Shown piece after piece: positions 13,721 to 22,133 of a stretch of 24,627 nucleotides of DNA; position 1 is the first letter of the stretch, and each line of letters starts with the position of its first letter. Source of the stretch: an uncultured Blautia sp. (GTDB lineage: Bacteria; Bacillota; Clostridia; Lachnospirales; Lachnospiraceae). The translations under genes were made by a program, and so were the position numbers. The notes under the pieces were generated by a model, which was given only the letters and a program-made list of their open reading frames with translations, searched no databases and was not told the origin of the DNA. The DNA lies in NCBI GenBank assembly GCA_934394545.1, contig CAKRRG010000041.1, positions 1-24,627 on the forward strand, read 5' to 3'.

Positions 13721-15874
13721 TTAAGCAATACTCTTTGTATTAACCTTTAAACTATTGCTCTCTTTATATGGTCTGAAAAGCAGGTACAAAAATGCTGCAA
13801 CCAGGACAAATGCAACTGCTGTTCCGATTCCAAATCCGCCGCCTGTAAGCAGTGTACCAATCTGATAAATGCAAAGGGAAACTACATAAGCAAGACCACA
13901 CTGATAGCCGATTGCAAACCAGAACCATTTTGCATTGTTCATCTCTCTCTTGATAGCACCCATTGCTGCGAAGCAAGGAGCGCAAAGAAGGTTGAATACC
14001 AGGAATCCGTAAGCTGCAATTGGAGTCATAACCTGTGCAAGATTTCCCCAGATTTCAGCTCCATCCTCTGCAACCTCAGCAAATCCGAAGAGCATACCAA
14101 ATGTCGCAACAACGTTCTCTTTTGCAATAAGACCGGTTACGGCTGCAACTGCCATCTTCCAGCCTTCTCCTGCTTTTGTCCATCCAAGAGGAGCAAAGAT
14201 CCAGGCGATTGCAGAACCAATCTTTGCAAGAATACTATTGTTCAGCTCTTCTACCATTCCGAAGGAACCGCCTTCCCAGCCGAATCCCATAAGGAACCAG
14301 AGAACGATGGTGGAAAGAAGAATGATGGTACCGGCTTTCTTGATAAAGGACCAGCCTCTCTCCCACATGCTTCTCAGAATATTGCCAACTGTTGGCCAGT
14401 GATATGCCGGAAGCTCCATAACGAATGGTGCCGGCTCGCCAGCGAACATTTTTGTTTTCTTAAGGATGATACCGGAGCAGATGATTGCTGCGATACCAAC
14501 AAAGTAAGAGCTTGTAGCAACCCATCCGCTATTATTAAAGAATGCACCTGCGATCATGGCGATGATCGGGAGCTTCGCACCACAAGGAACAAATGTTGTG
14601 GTCATGATTGTCATTTTACGGTCACGGTCGTTCTCGATTGTACGGGAAGCCATAACTCCAGGAACACCGCATCCGGAACCGATCAGCATTGGGATGAAGG
14701 ATTTTCCGGAAAGACCGAATTTACGGAAGATTCTGTCCATGATGAATGCAACACGAGCCATGTAACCGCAGGACTCAAGGAATGCAAGGAACAGGAACAG
14801 CACTAACATCTGTGGCACGAAACCAAGTACAGCACCAACACCGGCAACAATACCATCAAGGATCAGTCCCTGGAGCCATGCAGCGCAATTTACAGCTTCC
14901 AGAGCAGACTCAATTGCCGGAGGGATAATTTCAACAAACAGTACATCATTTGTCCAATCTGTTACAATAGTTCCAACAGTAGTTACAGACACATAATAAA
15001 CAATCCACATTACAACAGCGAAAATCGGAAGTGCCAGCCATCTGTTGGTTACGATTCTGTCGATCTTATCGGATGTTGTAAGCTTCTTTCCTGTAGAGGA
15101 TTTTGTATAACACTGTCCAATAATGGAAGAGATATATACATAACGCTCATTTGTGATAATACTCTCGGTATCATCATCAAATTTATCTTCCAGTGCTTTT
15201 ACTTCATAAGACACATCTGGAACGCTCTTCATCTGCTCTACGATCTTGTCATCTTTCTCAATGAGTTTGATTGCAAAGAAACGTTTCTGAGCCTCTGCAA
15301 CAGTTCCTGTCAGCTTGTTCTCAACAGATTTGATCGCATCCTCAACATCCTGTGCAAACTCGTGAACCGGAACGGTTTTCTTTTTGCTCTGTGCTGCGCT
15401 GATTGCTTTCTCAGCAGCTTTCATGATTCCGGTTCCTTTCAGAGCGGAAATCTCAACTACTTCACAGCCAAGCTTTTTGCTTAATTTATCAATGTGGATC
15501 TTGTTTCCGGATTTCTGAACCAGGTCCATCATGTTGATAGCCATAACTACCGGAATACCAAGCTCCATGATCTGTGTGGACAGATACAGGTTACGCTCAA
15601 GGTTTGTACCATCTACAATATTGATGATGGCATCCGGCATTTCATTGATCAGGTAATTTCTGGCAACCACTTCCTCAAGTGTATATGGGGAAAGGGAATA
15701 AATACCAGGAAGGTCCATGATGGTTACATCCTTGTGCCCTTTCAGTTTACCTTCTTTTTTCTCTACTGTTACACCAGGCCAGTTACCAACAAACTGGTTT
15801 GAACCGGTCAGTGCATTGAATAATGTAGTCTTGCCGCAGTTCGGGTTACCTGCAAGTGCAATCTTAATCGACAT
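13721..15874 (-). CDS. feoB: Ferrous iron transport protein B
   Basis: A 717-residue inner-membrane ferrous iron transporter. The N-terminal GTPase shows GNPNCGKTT (9-17), the WPGVTVEKKEG switch region, DLPG (about 54-57), an NMMD-type G4 motif and SALKGTG. The membrane half has the paired Gate regions with GSGCGVPGVMASRTIEN and PCGAKLPI, and CAPC near the C-terminus. I prefer the second ATG at 15874, seven bases from AGGAGG; the ATG at 15880 is only one base from it. It follows the two feoA genes but is separated from them by a terminator and an operator palindrome, so iron control may act separately on it. Confidence 0.97.
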   Translation of the reverse strand: MSIKIALAGNPNCGKTTLFNALTGSNQFVGNWPGVTVEKKEGKLKGHKDVTIMDLPGIYSLSPYTLEEVVARNYLINEMPDAIINIVDGTNLERNLYLSTQIMELGIPVVMAINMMDLVQKSGNKIHIDKLSKKLGCEVVEISALKGTGIMKAAEKAISAAQSKKKTVPVHEFAQDVEDAIKSVENKLTGTVAEAQKRFFAIKLIEKDDKIVEQMKSVPDVSYEVKALEDKFDDDTESIITNERYVYISSIIGQCYTKSSTGKKLTTSDKIDRIVTNRWLALPIFAVVMWIVYYVSVTTVGTIVTDWTNDVLFVEIIPPAIESALEAVNCAAWLQGLILDGIVAGVGAVLGFVPQMLVLFLFLAFLESCGYMARVAFIMDRIFRKFGLSGKSFIPMLIGSGCGVPGVMASRTIENDRDRKMTIMTTTFVPCGAKLPIIAMIAGAFFNNSGWVATSSYFVGIAAIICSGIILKKTKMFAGEPAPFVMELPAYHWPTVGNILRSMWERGWSFIKKAGTIILLSTIVLWFLMGFGWEGGSFGMVEELNNSILAKIGSAIAWIFAPLGWTKAGEGWKMAVAAVTGLIAKENVVATFGMLFGFAEVAEDGAEIWGNLAQVMTPIAAYGFLVFNLLCAPCFAAMGAIKREMNNAKWFWFAIGYQCGLAYVVSLCIYQIGTLLTGGGFGIGTAVAFVLVAAFLYLLFRPYKESNSLKVNTKSIA

Positions 15875-15987
15875 TTTCATGCCTCCTCTTTCTTTCCAGA
15901 TTTTTCAGTTCTCACTGCCAAATATTAATCATTTACATCTGCCAGTTGTTTTAATATGCTTGTTTCTGTTAGTGTTCCATCTCTTTC

Positions 15988-16003
15988 ATTAGGATATTCT
16001 AAC
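15988..16003. promoter_or_regulatory. TTAG-N6-CTAA palindrome, copy 4, ahead of feoB
   Basis: ATTAG-GATATT-CTAAC lies between the terminator after feoA and the feoB start. I find no good -35/-10 pair around it on the minus strand, so it may block readthrough transcription or mark a weak promoter. Confidence 0.6.
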
Positions 16004-16013
16004 TCGCTTTGTT

Positions 16014-16049
16014 AAAAAAAATTGCCCATCCTTTTTAAGAATATGCAAT
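16014..16049 (-). terminator. Terminator between feoA and feoB
   Basis: ATTGC(A)TATTC pairs with GGATG(G)GCAAT across a 7-base loop and is followed by eight Ts on the minus strand. It lies just past the second feoA stop. The stem has a mismatch and wobbles, so it could let some transcription through into feoB. Confidence 0.7.
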
Positions 16050-16055
16050 TTACTG

Positions 16056-16277
16056 CTACTCTACCTCAATCATTTCTGCATCAACTTTTCGCAGCGACAG
16101 CTCATAATCTCTTACAGTTACCTCAATAGGATCTCCAAGAGGTGCCACCTTACGCACATAGACGGAAACACCTTTCGTAATTCCCATGTCCATAATACGT
16201 CTCTTTACCGGGCCCTCACCGTGCAGTCTTTTCACAGTGACAGTATGACCTACGCCAACTTGTCGTAATGTTTTCAT
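16056..16277 (-). CDS. feoA: FeoA domain protein (second copy)
   Basis: A 73-residue SH3-like FeoA domain. It keeps the pattern RRIMDMGITKGVSVYVRKVAPLGDP followed by VRDYELSLRK, and ends MIEVE. FeoA is a small cytosolic partner of FeoB; its exact role is not settled. The start at 16277 has AAGGAGTC nine bases ahead. A longer frame up to 16343 lacks a ribosome site and would overlap the upstream feoA. It follows that gene by 25 bases. Confidence 0.93.
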   Translation of the reverse strand: MKTLRQVGVGHTVTVKRLHGEGPVKRRIMDMGITKGVSVYVRKVAPLGDPIEVTVRDYELSLRKVDAEMIEVE

Positions 16278-16302
16278 AATATCAGACTCCTTTTTCTGGA
16301 TT

Positions 16303-16515
16303 TCAGACCATGATCCGATTCGCCATATCTTTGCCAATGGCAACTCGGGAATCTTTCACATTCACGATCATATTTCCGCTGATTTCGCTTACAACGGTTA
16401 CAGTAGCCCCCTGCACAAATCCAAGATTCTCAAGGAATTTACGGGTTTCTTCTTTTCCGCCAACTTTTTTGATCACCTGCGGCTCTCCTTCGTTTACCAT
16501 TGATAACGGCATCAT
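16303..16515 (-). CDS. feoA: FeoA domain protein (first copy)
   Basis: A 70-residue FeoA/SH3-like domain: KFLENLGFVQGATVTVVSEISGNMIVNVKDSRVAIGKDMANRIMV. Its FENLGF-VQGATV turn and C-terminal RVAIGKDMA are standard. The first of two tandem ATGs (16515) has GGAAGG five bases upstream; the second (16512) is possible. It heads the feo cluster directly behind a promoter covered by an operator palindrome, and is more divergent from the second copy than a recent duplicate would be. Confidence 0.92.
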   Translation of the reverse strand: MMPLSMVNEGEPQVIKKVGGKEETRKFLENLGFVQGATVTVVSEISGNMIVNVKDSRVAIGKDMANRIMV

Positions 16516-16576
16516 ATCATCCTTCCTTTTTTATGTTTTAGAAACAGCTATTTATTATTATGTTTCGCTTACGGTG

Positions 16577-16608
16577 ATTAGTATATTCTAATTTGTATAA
16601 GCTGTCAA
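16577..16608 (-). promoter_or_regulatory. feoA promoter with TTAG-N6-CTAA palindrome, copy 5
   Basis: TTGACA (16603-16608), 17 bases and TATACT (16580-16585) on the minus strand. The palindrome ATTAG-TATATT-CTAAT (16577-16592) lies over the -10 element, starting three bases before it on the plus coordinate, the same geometry as in the DUF2325 promoter. This is the clearest iron-operator candidate in the window. Confidence 0.8.
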
Positions 16609-16726
16609 TAATTTATTTGTACTTTTTTCTCATTTTTTTTCACCGCAATTTCGTGTATTTTAAACAGAGAATATTTGAAAATGTTTCGGAAATCGTAGGA
16701 TCGATAGTGGAATTATAGAAATTTAT

Positions 16727-16735
16727 TGTTATAAT
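16727..16735 (+). promoter_or_regulatory. Extended -10 promoter of the S66 peptidase gene
   Basis: TG-T-TATAAT on the plus strand, 51 bases ahead of the ATG at 16786. No good -35 element is seen, but an extended -10 can do without one. Confidence 0.55.
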
Positions 16736-16785
16736 AAAAGAACCAGAGCATGTGATGTGTATTTCTTTAAGAAAGGGTTGTTTTT

Positions 16786-17670
16786 ATGAGACAGGGAAGT
16801 AAAATCGGAATTGTCTGTTGTTCTAACGGACTGAAACCGGAGCAGGCAGCTACAATAAATACGTTAATAGAGATTCTAAATAAATCCGGATTTGAAACAG
16901 TGCTTAGTCCTTATCTTTACGGAGATGAAAATGGACGGGCAGGAACTGCCAGAGAACGGGCCGAAGCGCTTATGAAGTTTTATGAAGATGATTCTATTGA
17001 AGAAATTTTTGACGTTTCCGGTGGGGATATGGCTAATGAACTTCTTCCTTACCTGGATTTCCAGGCCATTGCTTATAGCAAGAAGCATTTCTGGGGATAT
17101 AGTGATCTGACAACCATTCTGAATGCTATTTATGCGCGTACAGGCAAATCTTCTGTCCTATATCAGGCACGAAATCTGACATACGACCACAGTCAGTCTC
17201 AGATAACGGACTTTCTTGAAACAGCAATGACAGGTTCCTCTTCGCTTTATAATTTCCCTTATGATTTTGTGCGTGGAACTCATATGGAAGGAATGGTTGT
17301 TGGCGGCAATATCCGTTGCCTTTTGAAACTGGCGGGCACACCATATTGGCCGGATATGAGGGAGAAAATCCTTCTCCTGGAGTCCTTTGGAGGAAAAGTG
17401 CCGCAAATGATTACTTACCTAAGTCAGCTTCAGCAAATGGGGGTTTTTAAGAAAGTGAATGGAATTTTGCTGGGAACCTTTACCAAAATGGAAGCTGACA
17501 ACTGTCAGCCGGATATGTCTCAGCTGATTCTTGATTTTGCAGAAAAAAAGACGCCTGTGGCAAGGACTGCATTTATTGGACATGGAACAGATTCAAAAGC
17601 AATTCGGATCGGTCATCATCTTAAACTGTACTCTGGAGAAGCGAATAAACGAATACAAGCAAGTTCCTAA
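16786..17670 (+). CDS. LD-carboxypeptidase family protein (peptidase S66)
   Basis: A 294-residue S66-family serine peptidase. The catalytic triad is visible: Ser106 in WGYSDLTT, Glu199 in LLLESFGG and His266 in GHGTDSKA. Family members cleave the terminal D-alanine from murein tetrapeptides during recycling, or detoxify microcin C-like peptide nucleotides (MccF branch). No signal peptide is visible, so it acts in the cytosol. The ATG is preceded by AAAGGG. It stands alone on the plus strand between two minus-strand blocks, with its own extended -10 promoter. Which substrate it uses cannot be told here. Confidence 0.9.
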   Translation: MRQGSKIGIVCCSNGLKPEQAATINTLIEILNKSGFETVLSPYLYGDENGRAGTARERAEALMKFYEDDSIEEIFDVSGGDMANELLPYLDFQAIAYSKKHFWGYSDLTTILNAIYARTGKSSVLYQARNLTYDHSQSQITDFLETAMTGSSSLYNFPYDFVRGTHMEGMVVGGNIRCLLKLAGTPYWPDMREKILLLESFGGKVPQMITYLSQLQQMGVFKKVNGILLGTFTKMEADNCQPDMSQLILDFAEKKTPVARTAFIGHGTDSKAIRIGHHLKLYSGEANKRIQASS

Positions 17671-17685
17671 ATAGGAACTTGCTTG
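17656..17685. terminator. Bidirectional terminator-like hairpin at the end of the S66 gene
   Basis: CAAGCAAGTTCC (17656-17667) pairs perfectly with 17674-17685 across a 6-base loop that holds the S66 stop codon TAA. It also lies 7 bases past the malic enzyme stop on the other strand, so it can serve both transcripts. U-runs are weak. Confidence 0.65.
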
Positions 17686-17691
17686 ATTCGG

Positions 17692-18870
17692 TTATCTCCT
17701 TGCTACTCCGCTCTTAATAGCTGCTTCTGCAGTAGCCTTGGCAACAGCATCTCTTACTCTGGAATCAAAAGCTGCCGGAAGAATGTAATCCGCGCACAGT
17801 TCTTCATCGCTAACAAGACCTGCAATTGCATAAGCTGCTGCGATCTTCATCTCATCATTAATATCAGATGCACGTACATCTAACGCTCCACGGAAGATTC
17901 CTGGGAAGCAGAGAACGTTGTTTACCTGATTCGGATAATCAGAACGGCCGGTAGAAACTACAGCTGCTCCTGCTGCCTTCGCCTCTTCCGGGAAAATTTC
18001 AGGAGTTGGATTGGCACATGCAAAGATGATCGGATCCTTTGCCATAGTACGAACCATATCTGCTGTAAGCGTTCCCGGTGCAGAAACACCGATAAATACA
18101 TCCGCACCTTTGATCACTTCGCTTAAAGTACCCTTCTCATGATTGGCATTTGTGATCTTCGCCATCTCTTCCTTAATTGGGTTCAGGCCTTCACGTCCTT
18201 CATAAATAGCACCTTTACGGTCTGTCATAATAACATTCTTAAGTCCCATAGAAATAAGAAGTTTGATAATGGCAATACCGGCTGCTCCTGCTCCTGAAGT
18301 AACGATCTTAATGTCCTCAATCTTCTTTCCAACAAATTTCAGGGCATTGATCACACCTGCAAGGGTGATGACAGCTGTACCATGCTGATCATCATGGAAA
18401 ATCGGAATGTCACAGCACTCCTTCAGTTTCTTCTCTATTTCGAAACATCTTGGTGCGGAAATATCTTCAAGGTTAACACCGCCGAAGCTTCCTGCAAGAA
18501 GACGTACGGTCTGAACGATTTCATCAACATCTTTACTGCGAACGCAAAGAGGAATGGCGTCAACGCCTCCAAACTCTTTAAACAGAACGCATTTTCCCTC
18601 CATAACCGGCATACCAGCCTCAGGACCAATATCCCCAAGACCAAGAACAGCAGTGCCATCCGTTACTACAGCAACCGTATTCCAGCGTCTTGTCAGCTCA
18701 TAGCTTTTGTTAACATCCTTCTGGATCTCAAGGCATGGCTGTGCAACACCAGGAGTGTATGCAAGGCTTAAGGCTTCTTTGGAATCAACCTTTGCTCTTG
18801 AAGTAACTTCGATTTTTCCTTTTAACTCGTAGTGCATCTTTAATGATTCTTTTGCATAATCCATGTTCAT
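17692..18870 (-). CDS. Malic enzyme (NAD(P)-dependent, decarboxylating)
   Basis: A 392-residue short-form bacterial malic enzyme turning malate into pyruvate and CO2. Tyr38 in YTPGVAQPC, Lys93 in EGKCVLFKEFGG, the metal ligands in LEDISAPRCFEIE and FHDDQHGTA (Asp160, Asp161), and the dinucleotide-binding GAGAAGIA (193-200) are all there. NCFPG-like VLCFPGIFRGALD lies near the end. It lacks a C-terminal phosphotransacetylase domain, as usual for this short class. GAGGTGAT precedes the ATGs at 18870 and 18864; either may be used. Its own promoter lies at 18957-18985. NAD or NADP preference cannot be read. Confidence 0.95.
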   Translation of the reverse strand: MNMDYAKESLKMHYELKGKIEVTSRAKVDSKEALSLAYTPGVAQPCLEIQKDVNKSYELTRRWNTVAVVTDGTAVLGLGDIGPEAGMPVMEGKCVLFKEFGGVDAIPLCVRSKDVDEIVQTVRLLAGSFGGVNLEDISAPRCFEIEKKLKECCDIPIFHDDQHGTAVITLAGVINALKFVGKKIEDIKIVTSGAGAAGIAIIKLLISMGLKNVIMTDRKGAIYEGREGLNPIKEEMAKITNANHEKGTLSEVIKGADVFIGVSAPGTLTADMVRTMAKDPIIFACANPTPEIFPEEAKAAGAAVVSTGRSDYPNQVNNVLCFPGIFRGALDVRASDINDEMKIAAAYAIAGLVSDEELCADYILPAAFDSRVRDAVAKATAEAAIKSGVARR

Positions 18871-18956
18871 ATCACCTCACATATTTTCTAAAAACGGACT
18901 TTCATAGTAAATACTTCCAGACCAGCCTGTAATTACTGCACTGGCGCTGTACTAGA

Positions 18957-18985
18957 AGTATATACGAAACCATCGGAAATCTCAA
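18957..18985 (-). promoter_or_regulatory. Malic enzyme promoter
   Basis: TTGAGA (18980-18985), a 17-base spacer, then TATACT (18957-18962) on the minus strand. The -10 overlaps one arm of a wide inverted repeat, ATACTTC ... GAAGTAT, whose other arm lies about 40 bases into the leader near 18910. Confidence 0.65.
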
Positions 18986-19007
18986 CCTAAAAACAGTAAT
19001 TAACCTA

Positions 19008-21341
19008 TTATTCCACGTTTTTCAATGCCATATCCATAGGAATCTTCCTGATTCTTCTGAGCTGCAGCAAGGCTACCAGCGCATATGCTCCCATTCCCAT
19101 TGCAAACATTTCCGGATAAACCGCAGGCTTCAGATATAATGTAAGCCATCCGGAAAACGAAGACATAAGATAACCGTAAATTCCATGTATGGTCCAGGTA
19201 GACAGTGCCAGACTCACCAGAATAGACAGAACAACCACCCATGTCGTAGAGGTAAGATAAAGGCTTATAATTTCTTTGTCAACATATCCCAGAATTTTTA
19301 CCATAGAAATAGCAGTGGCATTTTTCTCAATGATCAGTTTCGTCAGAAGATAAATCAGCAGAGCAAAAAGCACGACTGCAAACACATTGATCAGCTGGAA
19401 CATCTCTCCCATGGACACATCAAGCTGACGACTTACCTTCGTCAGATCATCTTCTGTAATTGTTGCAGCGATCAGATCATCATCCAGATCCGTAATTTTC
19501 TCTCTGGAAAAATAACCGTTAAAATAATCCTCATCCTTATCAAAGGTCTCTCTGAAGGAAGTAATTGGCATAAATACTGTCAAGGCGCCAGGATACTCAT
19601 AAATTCCTCTGACCGTAAATTCATACTCTTTTTCCCCGTATGCCTCCTTCAAAACAATGGTATCTCCCTCTTCCAGCTTATATTTTTCAGAATATCCGTC
19701 TGAAATAAGTACTCCGTCTGAAGGCAGCTCTGTACTTACATAAGCACTGTTTTCAGAAATTCCATAAACCGTGATAGACTCTCCATCTTTATCCGGCACC
19801 ACGTTTTTCATGGATTCCATACAGAAGCTCTCGGCCGATTTTTCACTTGTATTTAAAGAAGGCGTCAGGAATTTCTGCAGCATTCCCATAATTGTATATT
19901 TCTCATCCTCCTCCGGTTCTTCCGGAACATTGAGAATATACTGATAGGGTGCTATCATATTTTTCACAGTCTCTTCCTGATAATGATCCAGAAGAGGCTT
20001 CATCATCATTCCAAATAATAGCAGTACATTTGCAAAAAAGATTCCAATAAACAGTGTAAGATAGCTTGATTTATTCTGCAGCACAATACGCAGACGAAAA
20101 CGATTGAAAAATTTAAATCCAGGAAGGCGCATTGCCTTTTTCCGCTTAGAGAATGACAAATCGTGACGCAAAAATTTCAGCGGTGAGAGCTTCAGTTTTT
20201 GGGAAATCAAAATCAGATTGATTCCCAGCATAAGCACCACCGGCACCAGGGTTGTTAGTATAAAAGCGTCTGCATTCCAACGTGTTTCATAAGTTGGCAG
20301 GCTATAGCTTCCATAATACATTCCGGCGCACACATCTTTAAAAGAAGTATATCCCAGCATATTTCCAAAGATTGCGGCCGCTATGGTTACGATTATAGGC
20401 ATGGAAATATAGTGGCTCAGAAGTTCTCTTCTTGAATAGCCGGAAGCCCGAAGCGTTCCGATCACTGACGCTTCTTTTGTGATCGTATTATTCGTTGTAA
20501 CAGCAAAAACAAATGCAATAATTACAATAAGAATATACAGCAGTACCTCCATCATGGCCTTATCACTTCCCATGTCTTCACCAGTAAACTGAATTGCCTG
20601 ATTGGCATAGCCAGGTATAAATCCTGTTACAGTTCCATATTTCACAACAACCTTCATGAAATCTTCGGACATATTTTTAGCTTCTGTATCGTTCTTCGGC
20701 TTTTTTTCGTATTGCCAGGAGTAACGATATTCCAGATGTGTAGTACCGAATTGCTCTGCTCCGTCCTCTGTCATAATGGCGACACCAAATTTTACAGAAT
20801 CAAACATCATATCATTATTATCCGAGAACAGACAGCTATAATCGGATAATGCCACAAGACCGGTAATATTCAGCTCCTTTCCTTCAATTACCAGCTTATC
20901 TCCCACTTTCAGACTGTTATTATCTGCATACATACGGTCAATGGCAATCTCATCTTTAGCCTCTGGGATTTTTCCCTCCATAAGACACACCAGATCCATA
21001 TCTGTGCGATTTTCATAAATACGCATGGTTCCTTCTTCCGTTCCGTCCAAATCTGTATCAACAGACTCGTCCCGATAGAAATTTTCGCAGATTCGTACGT
21101 TTCCCTTTTTTTCTATCTTTTTCAGATCACTTTTGCCGGCTTTCGAAGAAAGTGTAAAATTGCCATCTTCAATATTATATTTTTCAAAGCTTTCGTTATA
21201 GGCTGCCAGCATACTGTCATCTGCAACCAGAAAGCCAGACACAAACCCTATGGTCAATGTCATAAACAAAAAAATAACGATATACTTTCCAAAATCACTT
21301 TTCAGTTCCCTTGGCAGGCGTTTCCACAATGGATTTTTCAT
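19008..21341 (-). CDS. ABC transporter permease, FtsX/MacB type
   Basis: A 777-residue membrane protein with the two-FtsX-domain plan. One N-terminal membrane segment (YIVIFLFMTLTIGFVSGFLV, about 19-38) is followed by a large outer domain (about 45-255), then a group of three segments (about 262-385). A further segment (about 432-456), a second outer domain and a C-terminal group of three (about 645-767) complete it. It is the partner of the ATP-binding protein encoded 11 bases upstream; AAGGTGG right at that gene's stop serves its ATG. Such pairs move peptides, lipids or drugs, or do mechanical work on envelope proteins. No sensor kinase or cargo gene is beside it. Confidence 0.92.
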   Translation of the reverse strand: MKNPLWKRLPRELKSDFGKYIVIFLFMTLTIGFVSGFLVADDSMLAAYNESFEKYNIEDGNFTLSSKAGKSDLKKIEKKGNVRICENFYRDESVDTDLDGTEEGTMRIYENRTDMDLVCLMEGKIPEAKDEIAIDRMYADNNSLKVGDKLVIEGKELNITGLVALSDYSCLFSDNNDMMFDSVKFGVAIMTEDGAEQFGTTHLEYRYSWQYEKKPKNDTEAKNMSEDFMKVVVKYGTVTGFIPGYANQAIQFTGEDMGSDKAMMEVLLYILIVIIAFVFAVTTNNTITKEASVIGTLRASGYSRRELLSHYISMPIIVTIAAAIFGNMLGYTSFKDVCAGMYYGSYSLPTYETRWNADAFILTTLVPVVLMLGINLILISQKLKLSPLKFLRHDLSFSKRKKAMRLPGFKFFNRFRLRIVLQNKSSYLTLFIGIFFANVLLLFGMMMKPLLDHYQEETVKNMIAPYQYILNVPEEPEEDEKYTIMGMLQKFLTPSLNTSEKSAESFCMESMKNVVPDKDGESITVYGISENSAYVSTELPSDGVLISDGYSEKYKLEEGDTIVLKEAYGEKEYEFTVRGIYEYPGALTVFMPITSFRETFDKDEDYFNGYFSREKITDLDDDLIAATITEDDLTKVSRQLDVSMGEMFQLINVFAVVLFALLIYLLTKLIIEKNATAISMVKILGYVDKEIISLYLTSTTWVVVLSILVSLALSTWTIHGIYGYLMSSFSGWLTLYLKPAVYPEMFAMGMGAYALVALLQLRRIRKIPMDMALKNVE

Positions 21342-21352
21342 AATACACCACC

Positions 21353-22051
21353 TTACCAGTCCAGATCAGCAGCAGCAATCTTGGACTCGTTTATATAGTT
21401 TTTTCTGATCTGACCGTCACGAAGTTTTACTACCCGGTCTGCCATGTTTTTGATCGCATCATTGTGAGTAACCATGATCACTGTATTCCCATACTTCTGA
21501 TTTACCTGCTCAATAAGCTTCAAAATTTCCTTAGAGGTATTGTAATCAAGAGCCCCTGTGGGCTCATCGCAAAGAAGGATATCCGGATTTTTTACAATAG
21601 CACGGCCAATGGCTGTTCTTTGCTGCTGACCGCCGGAAAGCTGATTCGGCAGTTTATGTCTGTGCTCATATAATCCCAAGGTGTGAAGAAGCTCGTCAAT
21701 ATCCAGAGCCCTATTGCTGAGATATGCACCTACTTCAATATTTTCCTTCACATTCAAGTTTGGAATCAGATTATACATCTGAAACACATAGCCCAAATGC
21801 TTTCGTCTATAAAGAGTCAGAGCTTTCTCTTTCATATCTCCTGTTTTTTCACCTTCTATGGAAATATACCCTTCATCTGGTTCATCAATTCCGCCAATAA
21901 TATTTAAAAGAGTAGATTTTCCAGAACCTGAAGGGCCAAGTAATACGCAGAATTCTCCTTTTTCCACGGAAAAGTCAATTCCACGAAGTACCTCCATCCG
22001 GCTGTCTCCTGTGCCAAAGCCCTTTTTTAATCCTTTTATTTCAAGAAACAT
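21353..22051 (-). CDS. ABC transporter ATP-binding protein, MacB/LolD-like
   Basis: A 232-residue ABC ATPase: Walker A GPSGSGKST, the Q-loop in LGYVFQMYNLIPNL, signature LSGGQQQR, Walker B ILLCDEPTGALD and the switch histidine in IMVTHND. It drives the FtsX-type permease encoded next. I chose the ATG at 22051, which has GGGGAGG upstream; the longer frame to 22111 runs over the operator palindrome and the likely promoter and has no ribosome site. The palindrome at 22076-22091 suggests that this exporter belongs to the same regulon as feoA and the flavodoxin operon. Confidence 0.95.
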   Translation of the reverse strand: MFLEIKGLKKGFGTGDSRMEVLRGIDFSVEKGEFCVLLGPSGSGKSTLLNIIGGIDEPDEGYISIEGEKTGDMKEKALTLYRRKHLGYVFQMYNLIPNLNVKENIEVGAYLSNRALDIDELLHTLGLYEHRHKLPNQLSGGQQQRTAIGRAIVKNPDILLCDEPTGALDYNTSKEILKLIEQVNQKYGNTVIMVTHNDAIKNMADRVVKLRDGQIRKNYINESKIAAADLDW

Positions 22052-22075
22052 CCTCTTCCTCCCCTGCTCGTTTTG

Positions 22076-22091
22076 GTTAGCTTTCGCTAAC
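22076..22091. promoter_or_regulatory. TTAG-N6-CTAA palindrome, copy 6, ahead of the ABC transporter
   Basis: GTTAG-CTTTCG-CTAAC, placed about +5 to +20 from the predicted start of transcription, much like copy 2 in the DUF2325 operon. On the plus strand it is followed by seven Ts and looks like a short terminator, but no plus-strand gene lies upstream. Confidence 0.55.
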
Positions 22092-22102
22092 TTTTTTTGT
22101 TT

Positions 22103-22131
22103 ATCATACAACTTTCTCGCATAAAAGGAAA
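22103..22131 (-). promoter_or_regulatory. Possible promoter of the ABC transporter operon
   Basis: TTTCCT (22126-22131), 17 bases, then TATGAT (22103-22108) on the minus strand. The -35 match is poor. Its place between the asnB terminator and the operator supports it. Confidence 0.35.
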
Positions 22132-22133
22132 GA

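Noticed and set aside
22076..22097. Short plus-strand terminator (GTTAGC-TTTC-GCTAAC followed by seven Ts)
   Set aside because: No plus-strand gene lies upstream, and the arms match the other five TTAG-N6-CTAA sites, so an operator is the better reading.
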